Made by a program: the position numbers and the translations under genes | Notes under the pieces: generated by a model | What the model was told of the DNA's origin: nothing | The model's database searches: none | Seen by the model: the letters and a program-made list of their open reading frames with translations, nothing else | Shown here: piece after piece, positions 54,819-64,000 of the stretch | How positions within the stretch are numbered: position 1 is the first letter of the stretch | How the letters are laid out: every line of letters begins with the position of its first letter | Origin: Caballeronia sp. Lep1P3 | GTDB taxonomy: Bacteria; Pseudomonadota; Gammaproteobacteria; Burkholderiales; Burkholderiaceae | Reading direction: 5' to 3' | NCBI RefSeq assembly: GCF_022879595.1 | Contig: NZ_CP084265.1 | Location: 248,001 to 312,000 of the forward strand | DNA: 64,000 nt

Positions 54819-56081
54819 ATGGCGTCAGTGGAAAGCATCGAATCGGTGGAAGTCGCGGTCGTCGGCGGCGGTCCGGCCGGCCTCATGGCGGCGGAAGCGC
54901 TCGCGGCGGGCGGCGCGCGCGTCGATCTTTTCGACGCGATGCCGTCCGTCGGCCGCAAGTTTCTGATGGCGGGCAAGGGCGGCATGAATCTCACGCATTC
55001 CGAACCCGCCGATGCGTTCGTCGCCCGCTACGGCGCGCGGCGCGGGAACATCGCGCCGCTGCTCGCTCGCTTCGACGCCGCCGCGTTGCGCGAGTGGGTC
55101 CACGCGCTCGGCGTGGAGACGTTCGTCGGCAGTTCGGGCCGCGTCTTTCCGACCGACATGAAAGCCGCGCCGATGCTTCGCGCGTGGCTGCATCGGCTGC
55201 GCGCGTCGGGCGTCACCTTCCATATGCGGCATCGTTGGCTCGGTTTCGGGGACGACGGCATCGCGGTTTCCCGCTTCGCGACGCCGCAGGGCGAAAAGCG
55301 CGTGCGTCACGGCGCGCTCGTGCTGGCGCTTGGCGGCGCGAGCTGGCCGCAGCTCGGCTCGGACGGAAGCGCGGTCGCGCAACTGGCGGCGTGCGGCATC
55401 GACGTGCGGCCGTTCCTGCCGTCGAACTGCGGTTTCGATGTCGAATGGACGCCGCATTTCCGCAGCCGGTTCGCGGGCGAGCCGCTCAAGTCGGTCGCGA
55501 TCGGCCTGGAGCGCGACGACAGCGGCGTGGATTGGCGCGTCGGCGAGTGCGTCGTCACCGAGCATGGAATCGAAGGCAGTCTGATTTACGCGCTCTCCGC
55601 GCCGATTCGCGAGCGCGTTTTCGAAAGCGGCGACGCGGGCGCACGAATTCTGCTCGATCTCGCGCCGCAGTTGCCCGCGGAGCGCGTGCGCGCCGAAGTG
55701 CTTCATCCGCGTGGGGCGCGCTCGCTGTCGAGTCATCTGCAAAGCCGCCTGCATCTCGCGGGCGTCAAGGCCGGGCTGCTGCGCGAGTGCCTGACGAAAG
55801 ACGAATTCGCCGACCTCGACACGCTCGCCGGGCGCATCAAGGCGTTGCCGGTGCGCGTCGTGCGTCCGCGCCCGATCGCGGAAGCCATCAGCAGCGCGGG
55901 CGGCGTCGCGTTCGAATCGCTCGATGCCCGGTCGATGCTGAGCGCGCTGCCCGGCGTCTTCTGCGCAGGCGAAATGCTCGACTGGGAAGCGCCGACCGGC
56001 GGCTACCTGCTGACGGCGTGCTTCGCGAGCGGGCTCGTCGCCGGCGAAGGCGCGCTCGCGTGGCTCGCCGCGCGACGCTGA
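54819..56081 (+). CDS. FAD-dependent oxidoreductase, HI0933/YhiN family
   Basis: A 420-residue flavoprotein. FAD motif VAVVGGGPAGLMAAEALAAG at about residues 12-31, then AMPSVGRKFLMAGKGGMNLT, the signature of the HI0933/TIGR03862 family. TGRVFP appears here as SSGRVFPTDMKAAPML. ALVLALGGASWPQLGSDGSA is the second nucleotide-contact segment, and GVFCAGEMLDWEAPTGGYLL the conserved C-terminal motif. The reaction catalysed is not established. It diverges from the MFS gene. Confidence 0.9.
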   Translation: MASVESIESVEVAVVGGGPAGLMAAEALAAGGARVDLFDAMPSVGRKFLMAGKGGMNLTHSEPADAFVARYGARRGNIAPLLARFDAAALREWVHALGVETFVGSSGRVFPTDMKAAPMLRAWLHRLRASGVTFHMRHRWLGFGDDGIAVSRFATPQGEKRVRHGALVLALGGASWPQLGSDGSAVAQLAACGIDVRPFLPSNCGFDVEWTPHFRSRFAGEPLKSVAIGLERDDSGVDWRVGECVVTEHGIEGSLIYALSAPIRERVFESGDAGARILLDLAPQLPAERVRAEVLHPRGARSLSSHLQSRLHLAGVKAGLLRECLTKDEFADLDTLAGRIKALPVRVVRPRPIAEAISSAGGVAFESLDARSMLSALPGVFCAGEMLDWEAPTGGYLLTACFASGLVAGEGALAWLAARR

Positions 56082-56102
56082 ACGCGAGCCGCCTTCTTCG
56101 CG

Positions 56103-57254
56103 CTACCCGGCGACCAGCCGCCAGAGCGACGTCACTTCGGCGGATCGCGCGGCGTGGAGCGGATCGGATTTGTCCGTCGAACGGGGATGGTGCGGCTTCG
56201 TGTCGATGCGGCCATCGACCTTCAGACCCGCTGCATCGATCCATTCCTGCAACTGCGCGCGCGTGCGCAAGCCGAGATGCTCCGCGAAATCCGAGAGAAT
56301 CAGCCATCCTTCGCCGCCTGGCGTCAGATGCGCGGCGAGGCCGCCGAGAAAACCGCGCAGCATGCGGCTTTCGGGGTCGTAGATCGCGTGCTCGATGGCC
56401 GCGCTCGGGCGCGCGGGCAGCCACGGCGGGTTGCAGACGACGAGCGGCGCGCGTCCTTCGGGAAAAAGATCGGCTTCGATCACGTCCACCTGCTTTCCGA
56501 GTCCGAGCCGCGCGATGTTCTCGCGCGCGCAGGCGAGCGCGCGCGGATCCATGTCCGTTGCCACGACGCGCTGCACGCCGCGCCGCGCGAGCACAGCGGC
56601 GAGCACGCCGGTGCCCGCGCCGATGTCGAATGCCAGCGCCGACGACGGCAGCGGCTGGTTCGCGACAAGATCGACGTATTCGCCGCGCACCGGCGAGAAA
56701 ACGCCGTAGTACGGGTGAATCCGGCCACCGGCCGCCTTGATCTCGACGCCTTTCTTGCGCCATTCATGCGCGCCGATCAATCCGAGCACTTCGCGCAGCG
56801 AAACCACCGATGCCTCCTGCGGCGGGCCGTAGGCTTCCTCGCAGGCTTCCCGCACGTTGGGCGCGCGGCGCAGCGGAATGACGTACTGCTCGTCGAGCGG
56901 AAGGACGAGCATCGCGAGCGTGCGCGCGCGCTGCGATTGCGCGAGACGATGCATATTGAACGCATCGACGGGCGACGCGGGCTGTTCGGCCGCCGGCTTC
57001 TTCGCCTTGCGCGGCTTGTTGTCGATCCGCCGGGCCATCGCCTGAAGTAATTGGCGCGCGTTCTGGAAGTCGCCGCGCCAGAGAATCGCGGTGCCTTCGC
57101 AGGCGAGCCGGTACGCGTGGTCGGCGGTCATCTGATCGTGTCCGATCACGAGGCGCTTCGGCGGCTGATTGCCGCTTTCGGACCGCCACACGGCGGAGCG
57201 GCTTTCGCCGTCTTCTTCCCATTCGAGTTGGGGCTTCGGGTTTTTCGATTGCAT
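56103..57254 (-). CDS. Class I SAM-dependent methyltransferase with NPPW motif
   Basis: A 383-residue methyltransferase. The SAM-binding motif is ALAFDIGAGTGVLAAVLARR near residue 215, followed by VVATDMDPRALACARENIAR and the catalytic LVVCNPPWLPARP near 280. NPPW/NPPY with this order is typical of N-methyltransferases acting on nucleic-acid bases or on glutamine of proteins (RsmC, RlmG, PrmB/PrmC). The N-terminal 170 residues are less conserved; a Lys/Pro stretch (RKAKKPAAEQPASPVDAF) may be a linker. The start at 57254 (MQSKNPKPQLEWEE) is preferred over an ATG at 57371. The target is unknown. Confidence 0.83.
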   Translation of the reverse strand: MQSKNPKPQLEWEEDGESRSAVWRSESGNQPPKRLVIGHDQMTADHAYRLACEGTAILWRGDFQNARQLLQAMARRIDNKPRKAKKPAAEQPASPVDAFNMHRLAQSQRARTLAMLVLPLDEQYVIPLRRAPNVREACEEAYGPPQEASVVSLREVLGLIGAHEWRKKGVEIKAAGGRIHPYYGVFSPVRGEYVDLVANQPLPSSALAFDIGAGTGVLAAVLARRGVQRVVATDMDPRALACARENIARLGLGKQVDVIEADLFPEGRAPLVVCNPPWLPARPSAAIEHAIYDPESRMLRGFLGGLAAHLTPGGEGWLILSDFAEHLGLRTRAQLQEWIDAAGLKVDGRIDTKPHHPRSTDKSDPLHAARSAEVTSLWRLVAG

Positions 57255-57400
57255 ATTGGCGTTGGATGCAGGGCGGGACGGGCCCGCGAAGAAAGTTTGG
57301 CTGCATTGTGACGCTATTTCGACCGCGCCGGCCGCCGAAGTTGGCGCGAGGCGCGTGTCGATCGGGCACAATTTAGGCTTTTTCCGAACGCCGACGCCGA

Positions 57401-58687
57401 ATGAAACCCAAGGTTATCGCCGCGATCCGCGTGGCCGCGCTTCTTCTTCCGCTGACTTCCGCATCGCTCGTGTTCGCCGCCGAGACGGTCGCGCAATCGC
57501 CCAGCGAACACTGGGTCAGCGCGTGGGGCACGGCGCTGCAGTCGATTCCGCAACTGGCCGATCTTCCGCCGCTCTATCGCGCGCCGGCAGTCGGCGGGCG
57601 GACCGTGCGCCAAGTGATCTATCCGCAGATTGCCGGAAAGCAGATGCGCCTGCGCATCAGCAACCTGTTTGCGACGGAACCGCTCGTGATCGAATCGATG
57701 AGCGTCGCGCGCGCGGCGAGCGGCAGCAGCGCCGCGATTCGCGCGGAGAGCAGCCGTCCGGTGCTGTTCGGCGGGCGCAGGAGCATCACTGTCGCGCCGG
57801 GTGCGCAGGTGACGAGCGATATCGTCGCCTTCGACGTCGCCGCGAATCAGCCGCTCGCGGTAAGCACGTTCATGGGGCGGGACCAGAAACTGACGGCGTG
57901 GCATCGCACGGCGAGCCAGGTCAACTACGTCTCGACGCCCGGCGACCGGACCGACGACGCGTCGGCTGCGGCGTTCCGCACGCGCTTCACGCAGTACGCG
58001 TGGCTGACCAACGTCGCGGTCGAGAATGCGTCGGCGAGCGCGGTGGTCGCCATCGGCGACTCGATCACGGACGGCCTGCGCTCGACGCTCAACGGGAACC
58101 GTCGCTGGCCCGACGCGCTCGCGCGCGAGATCGCGCAGCGCGGCGGCGCGCAGGCGGCAGTGGTCAATGTGGGCATCAGCGGAAACCGGCTGCTCAGCAA
58201 TTCCCCGTGCTACGGCGAGGCGCTCGCGGCCCGCTTCGACCGCGACGCGCTCCGGCAGCCGGGCGTGCGGGCGATCATCGTGCTGATCGGCATCAACGAC
58301 ATCAATTTCGCGGCGATGCCCGCGCGCGCCGGCCTCGACTGCGACGCGCCGCACACGGAAGTCAACGCGGACGCGCTCGTGCGCGGCTATCAGCGGCTGA
58401 TCGCGCAGGCGCACCAGCGCGGCGTCAAGATCTATGGCGCGACGTTGACGCCCGCTTCGCTGCCGCCCGAGCGTGAGGCGATCCGCACCGCGGTCAACGC
58501 GTCGATACGTTCGAGCCGCGCATTCGACGGCGTGATCGATTTCGACGCGGCGCTGCGCGACCCGGCGCGGCCCGACGTTTTGCAGCGGCGTTTCGATAGC
58601 GGCGATCACATCCATCCGAGCGATGCCGGCTACGCGGCGATGGGGTCGGCGGTGCCTGTGAACGTCGTCCTCGGGACGGCGAAGTAG
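57401..58687 (+). CDS. Exported SGNH/GDSL-family hydrolase
   Basis: A 428-residue secreted esterase/lipase-like protein. The signal peptide is MKPKVIAAIRVAALLLPLTS, with cleavage after VFA. Catalytic blocks are VVAIGDSITDG with Ser221, GISGNRLL (Gly/Asn of block II-III), VLIGINDINFA (GxND) and SGDHIHPSDAGYAAMG with Asp402 and His405. An N-terminal beta-sandwich-like domain (LRISNLFATEPLVIESMSVA) precedes the hydrolase domain, as in proteins acting on plant or microbial polysaccharide esters. The substrate is unknown. Confidence 0.9.
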   Translation: MKPKVIAAIRVAALLLPLTSASLVFAAETVAQSPSEHWVSAWGTALQSIPQLADLPPLYRAPAVGGRTVRQVIYPQIAGKQMRLRISNLFATEPLVIESMSVARAASGSSAAIRAESSRPVLFGGRRSITVAPGAQVTSDIVAFDVAANQPLAVSTFMGRDQKLTAWHRTASQVNYVSTPGDRTDDASAAAFRTRFTQYAWLTNVAVENASASAVVAIGDSITDGLRSTLNGNRRWPDALAREIAQRGGAQAAVVNVGISGNRLLSNSPCYGEALAARFDRDALRQPGVRAIIVLIGINDINFAAMPARAGLDCDAPHTEVNADALVRGYQRLIAQAHQRGVKIYGATLTPASLPPEREAIRTAVNASIRSSRAFDGVIDFDAALRDPARPDVLQRRFDSGDHIHPSDAGYAAMGSAVPVNVVLGTAK

Positions 58688-58841
58688 CCCGCGACGATGG
58701 CGGAAAAAATAATTGCTTCACCATCTTGTCATTGGCGTTTGCTTCGCCTAATATTCCGCTCCTCGTCGCAAGACGGGGCCGCCGAAGAAACAGGTGGTCT
58801 CCGAAGTTGGCAGATTTCGAAGCGAAAGCAGAAAAAAGCTG
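58688..58841. other. Upstream region of the rRNA operon
   Basis: AT-richer DNA with A-tracts (agcgaaagcagaaaaaagct just before the -35 box) that could serve as an UP element for the rRNA promoter. No gene seen. Confidence 0.4.
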
Positions 58842-58870
58842 TTGACGAAGAGAAAAAGATTCTTCATAAT
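58842..58870 (+). promoter_or_regulatory. Sigma-70 promoter of the rRNA operon
   Basis: TTGACG at 58842-58847, a 17-bp spacer, CATAAT at 58865-58870: near-consensus with optimal spacing. The transcript would start near 58877, about 260 bp before 16S. A-rich DNA upstream may be an UP element. Confidence 0.8.
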
Positions 58871-58930
58871 CTCGTTTCTCTGCTGCTGATGCAGCGACGC
58901 AAGACGGAAAGCAGGAAAGTCTTGGCGGAT

Positions 58931-58942
58931 TGCTCTTTAAAA
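58931..58942 (+). promoter_or_regulatory. boxA antitermination element of the rRNA leader
   Basis: tgctctttaaaa matches the E. coli rRNA boxA (TGCTCTTTAACA) and lies in the leader between promoter and 16S, where the Nus antitermination complex loads. Confidence 0.8.
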
Positions 58943-59138
58943 ACTAACAGCCGATAAGTGTGGGCGCTTGATGGCGAGTGCGGTTTCAGTCTTTCGGGGC
59001 TGAGGCGACAAGCAAAAGTAATCAAGAGTCTCACACGAAGTATCAGAGGAAGGTTGATCCGTCTTAGGATGGATTAATCATCGTCAGTACGTTGAGTGAG
59101 CGACCGGTTCTACGGAACCGAAAACAGTAACAGGCATT

Positions 59139-60672
<1,534 letters not shown>

Positions 60673-60737
60673 CTCGAGCTTCGCACACTAAATTAAGCGC
60701 TCACGCTTATCGGCTGTGGTTTGAAGAAACAGGCTTT

Positions 60738-60814
60738 GGGTCTGTAGCTCAGTCGGTTAGAGCACCGTCTTGATAAGGCGGGGGTCGTTGGTTCGAATCC
60801 AACCAGACCCACCA
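60738..60814 (+). tRNA. tRNA-Ile (anticodon GAT)
   Basis: 77 nt with encoded CCA. The acceptor gggtctg pairs with cagaccc. D arm tagctcagtcggttaga, anticodon loop with GAT at 60772-60774, T arm ggttcgaatcc. It stands in the 16S-23S spacer as is usual. Confidence 0.97.
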
Positions 60815-60832
60815 CGAGTCAAGCAAGACACG

Positions 60833-60908
60833 GGGGGATTAGCTCAGCTGGGAGAGCACCTGCTTTGCAAGCAGGGGGTCGTCGGTTCGATCCCGTCATC
60901 CTCCACCA
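60833..60908 (+). tRNA. tRNA-Ala (anticodon TGC)
   Basis: 76 nt with encoded CCA. The acceptor gggggat pairs with atcctcc (one G-U). The anticodon loop tttgcaa has TGC at 60866-60868, and the T arm contains ggttcgatcc. Second tRNA of the 16S-23S spacer. Confidence 0.97.
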
Positions 60909-61253
60909 AGTCCTCAATGCTTAGGGTTGAGCTCAAGAGAGAGCGAACCTTAAGCATTGGCGATTGCGAGCCAGTTGATGCTGTAGGTAGTGAAGTAGAC
61001 CTATCGGCTAAACGTTCTTTAACAATCTGGAAGAAGTAGTAAAGAGAATCTGCGAAAGCACTTAGAGATGGGTGCGAGTAGGAGATTCAGGGTAGTGATT
61101 GTATCAAGTATGAAAAGGTAATCGAAAGATTGCTTTGGAATACGGCACACACGTAGTGTGGGGTTCACGTAAGTGCTAAAGCACTAACGCGGACCGACAC
61201 GCGAATACTCAGCCTATGGCGGGGCGGCTCGATGAGAGACGCACTCGTTATAG
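60909..61253 (+). other. 16S-23S internal spacer, distal part with second boxA
   Basis: 345 bp between tRNA-Ala and 23S without a gene. gttctttaacaatctgg at 61014-61030 is a boxA-like element in the usual place ahead of 23S, where it renews antitermination. The remainder is expected to pair into the 23S processing stem. Confidence 0.7.

Positions 61254-64000
<2,747 letters not shown>

Overview
The window is about 64 kb of GC-rich chromosome from a member of Burkholderia sensu lato (Burkholderia, Paraburkholderia or Caballeronia). The 16S rRNA sequence, the 16S-tRNA-Ile-tRNA-Ala-23S order, the IS256-family element resembling IS406 and the gene content all point there. Most of it is ordinary housekeeping and metabolic sequence, and no CRISPR array, prophage or toxin-antitoxin cassette was seen.

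Layout. At 0-1.6 kb lie the end of a glutathione S-transferase gene and cca. From 1.7 to 5.1 kb is a large imperfect palindromic repeat. One copy of an IS256-family element has inserted into it, and a second, nearly identical copy has inserted inside the first; both left exact 8-bp target duplications. From 5.1 to 8.8 kb are a DUF2905 membrane protein, a MidA-like methyltransferase, a FolM-like reductase, folB and ttcA. glmU and glmS (8.9-12.1 kb) make UDP-GlcNAc precursors, and an apparently empty attTn7-type site follows glmS.

From 12.5 to 15.6 kb is a decaying glucarate/galactarate locus: a FadR-type regulator with two frameshifts, intact garL-like aldolase and garR-like reductase, and a gudD 3' remnant. 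A frameshifted arsC lies at 17.5 kb. From 15.6 to 35 kb are mostly unlinked small genes: DUF72, cupins, small secreted proteins, a diguanylate cyclase, RidA, AlkB, two stand-alone receiver proteins, a Lon-like AAA+ ATPase, LhgO, HiPIP, transporters, a Mut7-C protein, argC, a flavodoxin, a PEBP protein and a LuxR-type response regulator. At 30.4 kb a four-copy, 50-bp tandem array of hairpins runs up to the ribosome binding site of a secreted-protein gene. The same hairpin core occurs once in the 5-kb palindrome.

From 35 to 40 kb are pyrE, an aromatic-acid-type transporter and the malic enzyme maeB. From 40.8 to 53 kb is a run of aromatic amino acid catabolism genes: a fused indolepyruvate ferredoxin oxidoreductase, hpd with a divergent Lrp-type regulator, and paaABCDE followed by a DUF1835 gene and a TetR gene that is probably paaR. 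A perfect inverted repeat in front of paaA is the likely PaaR operator. The oxidoreductase could make arylacetyl-CoA from aromatic 2-oxo acids, and PaaABCE would attack phenylacetyl-CoA, so the cluster may work as one route.

From 53 to 58.7 kb are a transporter, a HI0933-type flavoprotein, a methyltransferase and a secreted SGNH hydrolase. The window ends in an rRNA operon (promoter, boxA, 16S, tRNA-Ile, tRNA-Ala, 23S cut by the window end). CDS coordinates include the stop codon.
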